Below are positions 28,922-38,411 of a DNA stretch of 64,000 nt, piece after piece. A program made the position numbers and the translations under genes. This stretch comes from Mastigocoleus testarum BC008 (GTDB lineage Bacteria > Cyanobacteriota > Cyanobacteriia > Cyanobacteriales > Nostocaceae), in contig NZ_LMTZ01000162.1 of NCBI RefSeq assembly GCF_001456025.1, positions 62,001-126,000 on the forward strand. The letters are read 5' to 3'. The notes below the pieces were generated by a model that did not search any database, was not told the origin of the DNA, and worked only from the letters and a program-made list of their open reading frames with translations. Every line of letters begins with the position of its first letter. Position 1 is the stretch's first letter.

Positions 28922-30453
28922 AAGGGAATGGGATCATTCTTCCAGTCGGTAAGAGTATCTGCAATCGTCAGACGCCACAGCACCGATTTATTATACTTGC
29001 ATAATTCAATAACTATATTTATTAATACTATTTATTAAGTATTATTGCTTGGTGTCAATTGATTTAAATATATCTCCTGCATTTTATTACTATTGCTCGT
29101 TGCAATCGAGATTTGATAATGGCAATTTTTACAGAAAACTATCGATATTTCTTAGTGCAGGTTATCAACAATGAACTTAGAGCCCTCAACTACGTTGCTA
29201 AAATTTTCTGGTTTTGGTGTTTATACAAGCTCTTCAATTATTTTTAAGGTAACAGGAAGATAAAAAATCTCGAAATTCATATTATTTGATACTACTTAAC
29301 AATCAGGTCTTGGAAATTTTGCTTAATGGGATACATGTGAATAAGGCATTAGCCTTAGTTCTTGTACGATCTAGCTATAGCAGATGATTCTGTTGCATGA
29401 TTGTGTTTTCTAAACCAAATCGAACTTTTTTGCCCTTTTAATTGTAATCAGACAACTAGTACGAATATAGATTGTTCTCACTTCCCGAAGAATCGCTTTT
29501 TCTCATCCTAATCAGTAGGTGTAGTTGTGGATTTACCAGGGATATAGTAAGGGCTAGGATTTTGTTTGCATCTAACGATTTCGTTCAAAGTATAATCCCA
29601 AGGCTTTCATCTAGAGCACCCTCCAATGACTTTTAGTGTCCTTAGATTTTATTAGTAGCTATAGCTAAAACAATTATGACTCTAAAGATTCGCTTTAGAA
29701 CCTTTAGGAATTATAATGATTGAGAATGCCACAATCCTTTATTTTAGTTAACGTATCTTATCAAGGAGTAAAATAACAAAACCTTCACCTAGAAATATGT
29801 ATTAGCGCGTGTTCTGATAGTTTAATAATATACATTACTCGCCCAAATTAGTGCCAATGGTGACCCAAGCTGACGCAACTCATGTTTGACACAATTTACT
29901 AGGCGGGAAAATGCAATATATCAAGTAAATATCTGCGACTTGGTTAAGACACAATCATTGAAGAGCTTATTGACCGAATTGTGTCACATATCATCAAATC
30001 TAATTTAGCTACTTGCAGAGCAAAATAGTTACTAAACGCTTCGATCTTAATAGCGATAAGTTCACTAATATGTAAACTGAAAATTTTAAATTTATGAATC
30101 AAACTAGACGGAGTGACAGATAATTGAGTCAGAAGCTGTATGCCTAGCACACATTAACAATATACGTTATTGCCGATAAAGTTCCACACCTATGAAGTTA
30201 AAGAAAACATTAAGTTATTATCAGCCCAAAGTTATTGCCTAGTGTTATGCATAAGAGTAATATGTGATGCCATTCAAATGAATTCTCTGCTCTGATATTG
30301 CTCTGGCTAGGAATTACAGTTATCTCTCCGAATTTACAAAGTCTCATAGCGACTATATAGTTGCTCATAAAACTTCAGCGAAGAATTCAAAATATCGGAG
30401 ATATTACTATTTTTTTTGATGAGATAAGTAAGAAATCTGGCAGCTTGAGGGAG
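28922..30453. other. 1.5-kb gene-free region between hybrid kinase and kaiA
   Basis: No convincing gene is present. A 42-codon frame begins near 29118 (MAIFTENYRYFLVQVINNE) but has no clear ribosome-binding site, and I do not call it. In-frame sequence without stops extends upstream of the kaiA ATG to a TTG at 30361, but it is not recognisably KaiA-like. The promoters of the hybrid kinase (leftward) and kaiA (rightward) lie here. Confidence 0.5.
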
Positions 30454-30759
30454 ATGACAAAAGCCGAGCAAATAACATTTTTACAAGAACTAAAATTAGA
30501 GTACCGTCAGATACTTCTAGAGTATTTTACCGCAGAAAAATACTTAAAAGGAAAAATTGATAAATTTATCAACTCTGTATTTTATGCTAATATTCCTGTG
30601 CCCCAAATCATAGAAATGCACATGGAACTGATTGATGAATTTTCTCAACAACTAAGACTAGAAGGTAGAAGTGAGGAGATGTTATTAGATTACCGTTTAG
30701 TATTAATTGATATTTTAGCTCATTTGTGCGAACTCTATCGACGTGAAATTCGTAGATAA
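30454..30759 (+). CDS. kaiA: Circadian clock protein KaiA, short C-terminal form
   Basis: KaiA stimulates KaiC autophosphorylation by binding its C-terminal tail. This gene encodes only the four-helix C-terminal dimer domain: 101 aa from the ATG at 30454. A longer in-frame start at TTG 30361 would give 132 aa. Key segments are LKLEYRQILLEYF, KIDKFINSVFYANIPVPQIIEMHMELIDEFSQ (shown in part) and LLDYRLVLIDILAHLCELYRR. The N-terminal pseudo-receiver of Synechococcus KaiA (about 135 residues) is absent, as in Anabaena/Nostoc. It heads the kaiA-kaiB-kaiC order, with a 258-base gap before kaiB. Confidence 0.93.
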   Translation: MTKAEQITFLQELKLEYRQILLEYFTAEKYLKGKIDKFINSVFYANIPVPQIIEMHMELIDEFSQQLRLEGRSEEMLLDYRLVLIDILAHLCELYRREIRR

Positions 30760-31017
30760 TTTAAAGCAAAAATTTAAGATGAGAAAATACCAATAAATAT
30801 TCAAACAAAATACTAATAATTTAGATATTTGAAAAATTTTAATTTTTGTTATTGAATACTTTCTAGGGATACAAATATATATTTTTATTTAACATTTATA
30901 TGTACCCTGTAAATCTATAGGAATCTTATCTGATTTGCGGAAAAATTTTAGATTAAAGCCCAAATAAACGGGATTTTCAGTTTTAGCATCTTTTCAAGAA
31001 TCAAATGGGAGTCCTAT

Positions 31018-31335
31018 ATGACTGAAGTAAAGAAAACCTACGTTTTGAAACTATACGTTGCGGGAAATACGCCCAACTCTGTACGGGCTTTGAAAACCCT
31101 AAAAAACATTTTAGAACAGGAATTCAATGGTGTTTATGCACTTAAAGTTATTGATGTTCTAAAAAATCCACAGTTAGCAGAAGAGGATAAAATTTTAGCC
31201 ACACCTACATTATCAAAAATTTTACCACCCCCTGTACGAAAAATTATTGGCGACCTTTCAGATAGAGAAAGAGTTTTAATTGGTTTAGATTTACTATACG
31301 AAGAACTAATAGAAGACGATTTACTCAATGGTTAA
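31018..31335 (+). CDS. kaiB: Circadian clock protein KaiB
   Basis: KaiB is the fold-switching thioredoxin-like protein. It binds phosphorylated KaiC at night, sequesters KaiA and recruits output kinases. Length is 105 aa. Conserved features are KTYVLKLYVAGNTPNSVRAL, LKVIDVLKNPQLAEEDKILATPTL and the KILPPPVRKIIGDLSDRERVL segment with the prolines involved in fold switching. kaiC begins 96 bases downstream in the same direction; in other cyanobacteria kaiB and kaiC are co-transcribed. Confidence 0.97.
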   Translation: MTEVKKTYVLKLYVAGNTPNSVRALKTLKNILEQEFNGVYALKVIDVLKNPQLAEEDKILATPTLSKILPPPVRKIIGDLSDRERVLIGLDLLYEELIEDDLLNG

Positions 31336-31431
31336 ACTTATTTGTGAAAAAATCAAAAATATTAAATTTTTCATAAGATTAATTAAAAATATATGCTTGA
31401 ACATACATTATTTTGAGTACCAATAATTGAA

Positions 31432-32997
31432 ATGAGTGACAATCGGGATTTAGTTAAAAAAAATACACCTTCCTATGGAGGAGTAGAAAAAATTCGAACA
31501 ATGATAGAGGGGTTTGATGATGTCAGTCATGGAGGATTACCTAAAGGAAGAACGACCTTAGTCAGTGGGACATCAGGAACTGGTAAAACCTTATTTTCAC
31601 TTCAATTTATTTATAACGGTATTGTTTATTTTGATGAGCCGGGAGTATTTGTAACATTTGAAGAATCTCCCAGCGATATTATTAAAAATGCTCATATCTT
31701 TGGCTGGGATTTACAAGGTTTAATAAATGAAGGGAAGTTATTTATTCTTGATGCTTCTCCCGACCCTGAAGGACAAGATATTGTCGGAAATTTTGACCTA
31801 TCTGCTTTAATAGAACGCTTACAGTACGCAATTAAAAAGTATAAAGCTAAAAGAGTCAGCATTGATTCTGTAACAGCTGTATTTCAGCAATATGAAGCAG
31901 TGGGTGTTGTGCGACGGGAAATATTTCGTTTAGTAGCTCGCCTCAAGTTACTTAAGGTAACAACTATTATTACTACAGAACGTCGTGAAGAATACGGTCC
32001 TGTAGCTTCTTTTGGGATAGAAGAATTTGTATCAGATAATGTGGTAATTGTCCGCAACGTTTTGGAAGGAGAACGTCGCCGTCGCACTTTGGAAATATTA
32101 AAATTACGGGGTACAACCCATATGAAAGGTGAATATCCCTTCACAATTACAAATGATGGGGTTAACATTTTTCCTTTGGGAGCCATGCGTTTAACTCAGA
32201 GGTCATCAAATGTTCGCGTCTCTTCCGGGGTTAAGACTCTGGATCGGATGTGTGGTGGTGGTTTTTTCAAAGACTCGATAATATTAGCAACAGGAGCTAC
32301 AGGTACCGGTAAAACTTTATTGGTGAGCAAGTTCTTGCAAAATGGTTGTGTCAATAACGAACGCACTATTTTGTTTGCATATGAAGAATCACGAGCCCAG
32401 TTATCTCGTAATGCTTATTCGTGGGGAATCAATTTTGAAGACTTAGAACGCCAAGGTTTACTCAAAATTATTTGTACTTATCCCGAGTCAACTGGTTTGG
32501 AAGACCATTTGCAAATCATCAAATCAGAAATTACAGAATATAAGCCTTCTCGGATCGCCATTGATTCGCTATCTGCTTTGGCTAGAGGAGTAAGTAACAA
32601 TGCTTTTCGTCAATTTGTGATTGGTGTTACGGGTTATGCGAAGCAAGAAGAAATTACCGGTTTTTTTACCAATACTACAGATCAATTTATGGGATCTCAT
32701 TCCATCACTGATTCCCATATTTCTACGATTACAGACACTATTTTGATGTTGCAGTATGTTGAGATTCGTGGTGAAATGGCACGTGCAATTAATGTTTTTA
32801 AGATGCGTGGCTCTTGGCACGATAAAAGTATTAGGGAGTACAATATCACCGCTGAAGGTCCAGAAATTAAAGATTCTTTCCGCAATTACGAAAGAATTGT
32901 CAGCGGTGCTCCCACCCGAGTTAATATCGATGAAAAGGCGGAGCTTTCTCGTATTGTTCAGAGCTTTCAAAATCCTGAAGCTTCAGATTTTGAATAG
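31432..32997 (+). CDS. kaiC: Circadian clock ATPase/kinase KaiC
   Basis: KaiC is the hexameric double-RecA core of the clock, with autokinase, autophosphatase and slow ATPase activities. Length is 521 aa, with residue numbering matching Synechococcus KaiC through both domains. CI Walker A is GTSGTGKT (46-53) with catalytic Glu pair E77/E78. CII Walker A is GATGTGKT (288-295) with E318/E319. Phosphorylation sites S431 and T432 and the neighbouring T426 are all present in SITDSHISTITD (424-435). The A-loop/tail region (SGAPTRVNIDEKAELSRIV) that contacts KaiA is intact. The clock core is therefore expected to be functional despite the short KaiA. Confidence 0.98.
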   Translation: MSDNRDLVKKNTPSYGGVEKIRTMIEGFDDVSHGGLPKGRTTLVSGTSGTGKTLFSLQFIYNGIVYFDEPGVFVTFEESPSDIIKNAHIFGWDLQGLINEGKLFILDASPDPEGQDIVGNFDLSALIERLQYAIKKYKAKRVSIDSVTAVFQQYEAVGVVRREIFRLVARLKLLKVTTIITTERREEYGPVASFGIEEFVSDNVVIVRNVLEGERRRRTLEILKLRGTTHMKGEYPFTITNDGVNIFPLGAMRLTQRSSNVRVSSGVKTLDRMCGGGFFKDSIILATGATGTGKTLLVSKFLQNGCVNNERTILFAYEESRAQLSRNAYSWGINFEDLERQGLLKIICTYPESTGLEDHLQIIKSEITEYKPSRIAIDSLSALARGVSNNAFRQFVIGVTGYAKQEEITGFFTNTTDQFMGSHSITDSHISTITDTILMLQYVEIRGEMARAINVFKMRGSWHDKSIREYNITAEGPEIKDSFRNYERIVSGAPTRVNIDEKAELSRIVQSFQNPEASDFE

Positions 32998-33072
32998 TTT
33001 TAGTAGATGCTGCGATTCAGCAGTAGTGAGAAAATTGGTTTCTGTTCTGTAACTTTTGTGTGAGGAGATACG

Positions 33073-35451
33073 GTGAAACGACAACAATTCTTCTATAGTT
33101 TTTTGCCGGGTGTAACAGCAGCGGTATTGACAGCTCACCCAGCTTTAGCGCGGAGTGCAACAGTGGATAGTAGCAAGCTAGATTCATCCTTGGACATTAC
33201 CGATCTGAGGCATGACCACGATAGTAGCACCCGCGATCAGAATCAAATTTTTCCTCAAGAACCGGATTCACAAAAGCATTTTTCCACAAAATTTGCTTAC
33301 ATCAACTGGAGTACTGTCAAAAATAGATCGACCAAAACTAAAACAATTCTCCCCAGAATACCCCGCATTGTCCAGTCAGAAGAAATAAGCTCCGGGTTAC
33401 GTGCAGTTCCGGATTTAGGTTCTACTAAGTATTCACTTACCGATAGGAATTTGGATAGGAATACTTCTTACAAGGGGAGTAAAAACATTAGCCGCAAAGA
33501 AATTCCCAAGAGAAAAACATTATTTCAAAGTACTGGTAAATCCGATCCGTTTTCTAGGAAATTATCAAAATCACAATCTCTAAGTTCTGTTACTAGAAAA
33601 GGCGAAACAACAGAAACAAAACATGTTAGTAACGAACAGACAAACAGTAGAGTTAATTCACTGCCTCCTTCTAATGTATCACAAGGAACACCCTTATTGA
33701 CAAGTGCTCTGCAAACAAATGGTTGTGGAGCTTATGCTTTGTTGAGTCGGTCCGGACAGTGCAATCCTCATGGTAGTCCTGTACGCCAAAAAGTTATTGC
33801 TTCTAATGGATTTAGCAAACAAAACTTGGCAAAAATTCGTAAGCCGAGCTTGGTTAATAAATTACAACTGATGAAGCGTGTTGGCGATCGGGAATCTCAT
33901 CTTGAATCTTCTCATCTCGGATCTAATCCTACAATTCAATTGGCCCAAGCGAAACCTGAAGAAACAACACCATCAACTACTCCCCAAATTCCCCAACAAA
34001 CTATACCGCCAACAACTCAACCAAATTCTCAAGAAGGCGTACCACCAAGTACTAAAACACCAAGCTCAGTTCCCCCATCACAAAAACCTTTGGAGAATCC
34101 TAATCTCGACCTGAATCCAAATCCAAATCCTTTGGTATTTCCAACCAAAGCAGAAGAGGTAAGGGTAAAAGGAATTCAGCCAATTACTTTGGAACGGGCG
34201 TTAGAATTAGCGCAGCGAAACAACCGGGATCTACAAGAATCTTTATTGACATTAAAGCGCTCTCGGTCTGAACTGCGTGAAGCACAAGCTGCTTTATTAC
34301 CTCAATTGGATTTGAGGACTAATTTAACTCGCTCTCAATCATCCGAAGGTCAGCGTAGTGTTGAGTTACAAGGATTTGGGACTGATGAACCTACGACCAG
34401 ATTTGATAGCGATATCCAACTTAGCTACAATTTATACACATCCGGAAGCAGAAGGGCTGCGATCAAACGAGCTGAAGAGAGTTTAAAAAATAGTGAATTA
34501 GAAGTAGAGCGTATCTCCGAATTAATCAAGCTTAACGTTAATACGGATTACTATAACTTACAAGAAGCAGATGAACAGGTACGCATTCAACGCTCCGCTG
34601 TGGAAAACTCTCGTGCTAGTTTGCGGGATGCTGAAGCACAGGAAAGAGCAGGGATTGGTACGAGATTTGCTGTACTCCAAGCTCGATCAGTCTTAGCTAA
34701 TGATATCCAAGCCCTGAACAATGCTCTTGCTAATCAGACAAGCCGTCGCAGCCAGTTAGCTCAGCGCTTGAGCTTACCACAGTCTGTGACCTTAGCTGCT
34801 GCAGATCCAGTAAGGTTAGCGGGTTTGTGGAACAGATCTTTAGAAGAAAGTATGATTTTGGCTTTTCAAAATCGTCCAGAATTGCAACAGCAACTGGCAC
34901 AACGGAATATTAGCGAACAAGCCCGACGTCAAGCTCTTGCGCAACTGGGACCCCAAATTAGTGTGGTTGGAACCTACGATCTGTTAGATCAGTTTGATGA
35001 TAATGTTGGTGTGACAGACGGCTATAGCTTAGGATTGCGTGCAACTTTAAGGCTGTTTGACGGTGGAGCAGCCAGAGCGGAAGCCAATCAACAAAAAGCT
35101 AATATTGCGATCGCTGAAAATAATTTTGCTGAACAACGGGAACAAATTCGTTCTGAAGTAGAGCAGGCTTATGCTGAACTAGAGTCTAACTTAAGAAATA
35201 TTGAAACATCTAATTTAGGTTTAGAAGTAGCAAGGGAGTCCCTACGATTAGCACGATTGCGCTTCCAAGCAGGAGTTGGAACTCAAACTGATGTTATCCG
35301 AGAGCAAACTGCTCTAACCCAAGCTGAAGGGAACCGGGTGACCGCAATTTTAGGTTACAACCGTGCTTTAGCAACTTTACAACGGTCTATTACTTCTAGA
35401 GGTTTGAGTGCAAGCGATAACCCTAACGGGAATGCTGGAAGCGCACCCTAA
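33073..35451 (+). CDS. hgdD: TolC-family outer-membrane efflux channel (HgdD-like)
   Basis: This 792-aa protein has a GTG start at 33073 and an N-terminal signal-like segment (FYSFLPGVTAAVLTAHPALA). About 330 residues follow that are low in predicted structure, Ser/Thr-rich and later Pro-rich (up to about residue 350), an extension typical of cyanobacterial TolC. The TolC body (about 365-775) has two outer-membrane-efflux repeats, each with a long alpha-hairpin: ITLERALELAQRNNRDLQES starts the first and NRPELQQQLAQRNISEQARR the second. In Anabaena the TolC gene next to kaiC is hgdD, required for heterocyst glycolipid export and secretion. The same order here supports that name. It starts 76 bases after kaiC. 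Confidence 0.87.
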   Translation: MKRQQFFYSFLPGVTAAVLTAHPALARSATVDSSKLDSSLDITDLRHDHDSSTRDQNQIFPQEPDSQKHFSTKFAYINWSTVKNRSTKTKTILPRIPRIVQSEEISSGLRAVPDLGSTKYSLTDRNLDRNTSYKGSKNISRKEIPKRKTLFQSTGKSDPFSRKLSKSQSLSSVTRKGETTETKHVSNEQTNSRVNSLPPSNVSQGTPLLTSALQTNGCGAYALLSRSGQCNPHGSPVRQKVIASNGFSKQNLAKIRKPSLVNKLQLMKRVGDRESHLESSHLGSNPTIQLAQAKPEETTPSTTPQIPQQTIPPTTQPNSQEGVPPSTKTPSSVPPSQKPLENPNLDLNPNPNPLVFPTKAEEVRVKGIQPITLERALELAQRNNRDLQESLLTLKRSRSELREAQAALLPQLDLRTNLTRSQSSEGQRSVELQGFGTDEPTTRFDSDIQLSYNLYTSGSRRAAIKRAEESLKNSELEVERISELIKLNVNTDYYNLQEADEQVRIQRSAVENSRASLRDAEAQERAGIGTRFAVLQARSVLANDIQALNNALANQTSRRSQLAQRLSLPQSVTLAAADPVRLAGLWNRSLEESMILAFQNRPELQQQLAQRNISEQARRQALAQLGPQISVVGTYDLLDQFDDNVGVTDGYSLGLRATLRLFDGGAARAEANQQKANIAIAENNFAEQREQIRSEVEQAYAELESNLRNIETSNLGLEVARESLRLARLRFQAGVGTQTDVIREQTALTQAEGNRVTAILGYNRALATLQRSITSRGLSASDNPNGNAGSAP

Positions 35452-35962
35452 ACTTCTAGGAGAAGTCAGGAGCGAAAATTTGACTGTAAATCTATCTCTA
35501 ACCCCAAGTCTTTGACGTACTCATACTGCTGGGAAATAAGGCCTGGGGGTTTTTCCTATTTAATCTTAAGCACCTATGCAAAAATATTTGTATATTTCAA
35601 AAATAATTAAAATAACCCTCAATCCTTTGCATTCGCGTCATTCCGCTGTGCTTCATATCCGCTTTGCCCACGCTGCACTAACCCAATGACAAATGTACAT
35701 TTAATTGTGCACAAGTACTTATTTTATCCATGGGATGTTCTGTGGATAATGTACCATACAGTTTCTGTTAATTAACCCTCATAGATCTATATGGCTTGAG
35801 TCTTTCCTTCAAAGCACTACTTAACATGTTCTACATGCTTAGTTTTGCAGTATTGTAAACATATGTAAACAAATTGCCGTCAAAACGCTATGACGTCTTG
35901 ACAAGGTAGTTTAGAGTAGATATCGTAAGATACATACCCGGGTAAGACCGTTAAAGAGTTAT
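35452..35962. other. Gene-free spacer with weak terminator-like element
   Basis: A possible stem between AACCCCA (about 35497) and TGGGGGTT (about 35544), followed by TTTTCC, may terminate the tolC transcript, but its loop is long. The rest is A+T-rich without frames. TATATTT and TTGACA-like sequences (TTGACAAGG at 35899-35907 and TAGATATCGTAAGAT at 35919-35933) could form the promoter of the ribbon-helix-helix gene. Confidence 0.45.
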
Positions 35963-36310
35963 ATGCAAGCTAAACAGAAGGTTACATTGTATTTATCGCC
36001 AGAACTGCACAGGAAGCTGAAGATTCGTTCAGCGATAGATGCTGAACCGATGTCAGAACTAGCAGAGCGTGCTTTAAACTTCTACCTGGCGAATTCAGAA
36101 TTAGTTGATGAGGTTCAAGCCTCTTACGGAAAGACTCACAGAGTATATTCTTGTCCTAACTGCGAGAGTTCGCTACTAATGCGCGATCGAGAGCTAGTTG
36201 CCTTAGGTAACCAGTCTGGGGTAATCGGTCAGGAAGATATTTCAGTGGAGCAGAAACTGGAGGCGGATGAAACCCATCCTGAAAGTGAGGAAGAATTAGT
36301 TCCTTGTTAA
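35963..36310 (+). CDS. Ribbon-helix-helix-like protein with CxxC motif
   Basis: This 115-aa protein has an N-terminal stretch of about 45 residues (KVTLYLSPELHRKLKIRSA, PMSELAERALNFYL) that fits a ribbon-helix-helix/Arc-type DNA-binding fold. A CPNCES motif near residue 74 suggests half of a small zinc ribbon, but no second CxxC pair is present; the only other Cys is the last residue. The rest is acidic and probably disordered. A DNA-binding regulator is plausible; partners and targets are unknown. It lies 94 bases before ycf46 in the same direction. Confidence 0.72.
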   Translation: MQAKQKVTLYLSPELHRKLKIRSAIDAEPMSELAERALNFYLANSELVDEVQASYGKTHRVYSCPNCESSLLMRDRELVALGNQSGVIGQEDISVEQKLEADETHPESEEELVPC

Positions 36311-36404
36311 ATAATGGGGATTATGAGTGAAAATTCATAGTTCATTTATCTTGGCAAAAAGTCATGTTTTTACCATCTCTGTAGGGTCTCAAGAAGGTTG
36401 ATGT

Positions 36405-37916
36405 ATGAAAGAAGAGCTCAGCATCCTTATTCAAGCTCAATACCCACTCATCTATCTTGTGACCTCTGAGGAGGAGAGGGCTGAGCAAGCAATCTTTAAT
36501 ATTAGTCAATCATTTAAACCTCAAAGAAAAGTATATGTTTGGACTGTTACCCATGGGATTGTTGAATACGGGCAACCCAGAAGCGTGACCCAGCATAACA
36601 CTGTTTCTCCGGAAGCAGCGATTGAGTGGATAATTAGACATAAAGAACCTAGTATATTTATTCTTAAAGATTTACATCCTTTTATAGATGCGCCAGCAAC
36701 AACAAGGTCATTGCGGGATGCGATCGCTAGTTTTAAGGGAGCGCAGAAGAACATCATTTTGATGTCGCCAATGCACCAAATTCCGATCGAATTAGAGAAG
36801 GAAGTTGTTGTCTTAGATTTTCCATTACCTAATATGTCCGATCTGAATAAGGTTTTAAATAACCATACAGATCGTGGTAGAGGTCGCAAACTTTCTACAG
36901 AAGGACGGGAGAAGTTACTTAGAGCTGCTTTGGGTCTAACTAGAGACGAGGCAGAAAAAGTATATCGAAAGGCGCAGGTCACTAAAGGTCGTCTGACAGA
37001 AGACGAAGTTGAAATTGTTTTATCGGAAAAGAAACAATTAATCAGACGAAATGGTATACTAGAATACATAGAGGAGAATGAAACCATCGATGTTGTGGGT
37101 GGTCTAGAAGAATTGAAGAAATGGTTGAAGCAACGCTCTAATGCTTTTACAGAAAGAGCAAGGGAGTATGGATTACCTCAACCCAAAGGAATGTTGATTT
37201 TGGGAGTTCCTGGTTGTGGAAAATCTTTGATTGCTAAGACTACTTCTCGACTGTGGGGTTTGCCGATACTACGATTGGATATGGGTCGGGTTTACGACGG
37301 TTCGATGGTAGGACGTTCGGAAGCAAATCTGCGTAATGCACTCAAGACTGCCGAATCAATTTCACCAGCAATTTTGTTTATTGATGAATTAGATAAATCA
37401 TTTGCCGGTGGCACTGGCTCTAGTGATTCCGACGGTGGTACCTCTAGTAGGATTTTTGGATCTTTTCTGACCTGGATGCAAGAAAAGAAATCTCCGGTTT
37501 TCGTAATGGCAACTGCAAATAGAGTTGAAAGATTACCTGGGGAATTCCTTCGTAAAGGTCGTTTCGATGAAATCTTCTTTGTGGACTTACCAACACCACA
37601 AGAGCGTAAAGATATTTTCAACATTCATCTAACCAAGCGCCGCGACGATACATCAAGATTTGATCTAGATCAGCTGTCGAAGATGTCAGACGGATTTTCC
37701 GGCGCAGAAATAGAACAAGCGATTGTGGCTGCAATGTATGAAGCTTTTGCCCAAGATCGTGAGTTCACCCAATTAGATATTATTGCTGCAATCAAGGCGA
37801 CTTTACCGCTGTCAAGAACGATGCAAGAACAGGTAACGGCTCTGAGAGATTGGGCCAGACAGCGAGCGCGTCCAGCAGCATCTTCCGTGGCTGAGTATCA
37901 GCGCATGGAATTCTAA
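36405..37916 (+). CDS. ycf46: Ycf46-family AAA+ ATPase
   Basis: This 503-aa protein matches cyanobacterial/plastid Ycf46. The N-terminal non-ATPase region (about 1-225) begins with LSILIQAQYPLIYLVTSEEE. The AAA+ module (about 226-470) has Walker A GVPGCGKS at 267-274, Walker B ILFIDELDK, sensor-1 MATANRVERLPGEFLRKGRFDE (shown in part) with the arginine finger region, and the sensor-2 part GFSGAEIEQAIVAAMYEAF. Ycf46 has been linked to regulation of inorganic carbon use in Synechocystis; the client proteins are unknown. It is followed by three hairpins and then ycf35. Confidence 0.92.
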   Translation: MKEELSILIQAQYPLIYLVTSEEERAEQAIFNISQSFKPQRKVYVWTVTHGIVEYGQPRSVTQHNTVSPEAAIEWIIRHKEPSIFILKDLHPFIDAPATTRSLRDAIASFKGAQKNIILMSPMHQIPIELEKEVVVLDFPLPNMSDLNKVLNNHTDRGRGRKLSTEGREKLLRAALGLTRDEAEKVYRKAQVTKGRLTEDEVEIVLSEKKQLIRRNGILEYIEENETIDVVGGLEELKKWLKQRSNAFTERAREYGLPQPKGMLILGVPGCGKSLIAKTTSRLWGLPILRLDMGRVYDGSMVGRSEANLRNALKTAESISPAILFIDELDKSFAGGTGSSDSDGGTSSRIFGSFLTWMQEKKSPVFVMATANRVERLPGEFLRKGRFDEIFFVDLPTPQERKDIFNIHLTKRRDDTSRFDLDQLSKMSDGFSGAEIEQAIVAAMYEAFAQDREFTQLDIIAAIKATLPLSRTMQEQVTALRDWARQRARPAASSVAEYQRMEF

Positions 37917-37925
37917 AGGCTTTCT

Positions 37926-38009
37926 CCTGCTCAAGCAGGCTGAAGGGCTAGCACAATCAACAATGATTGCTAGCAGTTTAAAAAAAAGCCGCGCCAATAT
38001 TACGCGGCT
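37926..38009. promoter_or_regulatory. Cluster of three hairpins between ycf46 and ycf35
   Basis: Three stems are visible: CCTGC/GCAGG (37926-37939), GCTAGC...GCTAGC (37947-37974, imperfect) and a perfect AGCCGCG/CGCGGCT (37987-38009). An A-run of eight bases precedes the third stem, so on the minus strand it reads as an intrinsic terminator. On the plus strand the structures lie in the ycf35 leader and could attenuate read-through from ycf46. Confidence 0.55.
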
Positions 38010-38060
38010 AGTTCGAAAACCGTTGTCCTTTTCTCAATCTTCTCTTTGGAGGAAACCCAA

Positions 38061-38411
38061 ATGTCTCATTTTAGCACACTACGTACCAAGATCACTGATG
38101 CTGAAATCCTCAAGTCTTCTTTGTCTGACTTAGGTATCACTGTTAAGAGCGAAGCTGACGTTCGCGGCTACAATGGTCAACGCGTTCGTGCTGACATCGT
38201 GGCTGTTCTCGAAGGTGAATATGATTTAGGCTGGTCTCGCAACAGTGATGGTTCATTTGACCTAATCGCAGACCTATGGGGCGTTGCTAAGAAGCATAAT
38301 CAAACCGAACTTATCAACTCCATTAACCAAAAGTATGCTGTTAACAAAACATTAAACGAAGTGAAACAGCGCGGTTTGCAAAATGCCAACGTTAAGTTGG
38401 TATTGCAATAG
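38061..38411 (+). CDS. ycf35: Ycf35-like protein (DUF1257)
   Basis: This 116-aa protein matches the DUF1257/Ycf35 family of cyanobacteria and red-lineage plastids. Conserved segments are SHFSTLRTKITDAEILKSSL, DLGITVKSEADVRGYNGQ, ADIVAVLEGEYDLGW and DLIADLWGVAKKHNQ. The function is unknown. The ATG at 38061 is chosen because the upstream GGAGGA (38047-38052) is a strong ribosome-binding site; an in-frame TTG at 38046 overlaps that site. A strong terminator follows at 38441-38476. Confidence 0.9.
   Translation: MSHFSTLRTKITDAEILKSSLSDLGITVKSEADVRGYNGQRVRADIVAVLEGEYDLGWSRNSDGSFDLIADLWGVAKKHNQTELINSINQKYAVNKTLNEVKQRGLQNANVKLVLQ

Noticed and set aside
29118..29246. 42-codon frame in the kai upstream gap
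   Set aside because: No ribosome-binding site and no recognisable sequence; too short to support.
36521..37087. 188-codon open frame on the minus strand inside ycf46
   Set aside because: Ser/Phe/Cys-rich, no family resemblance, fully antisense to a well-supported AAA+ gene; a codon-bias shadow.
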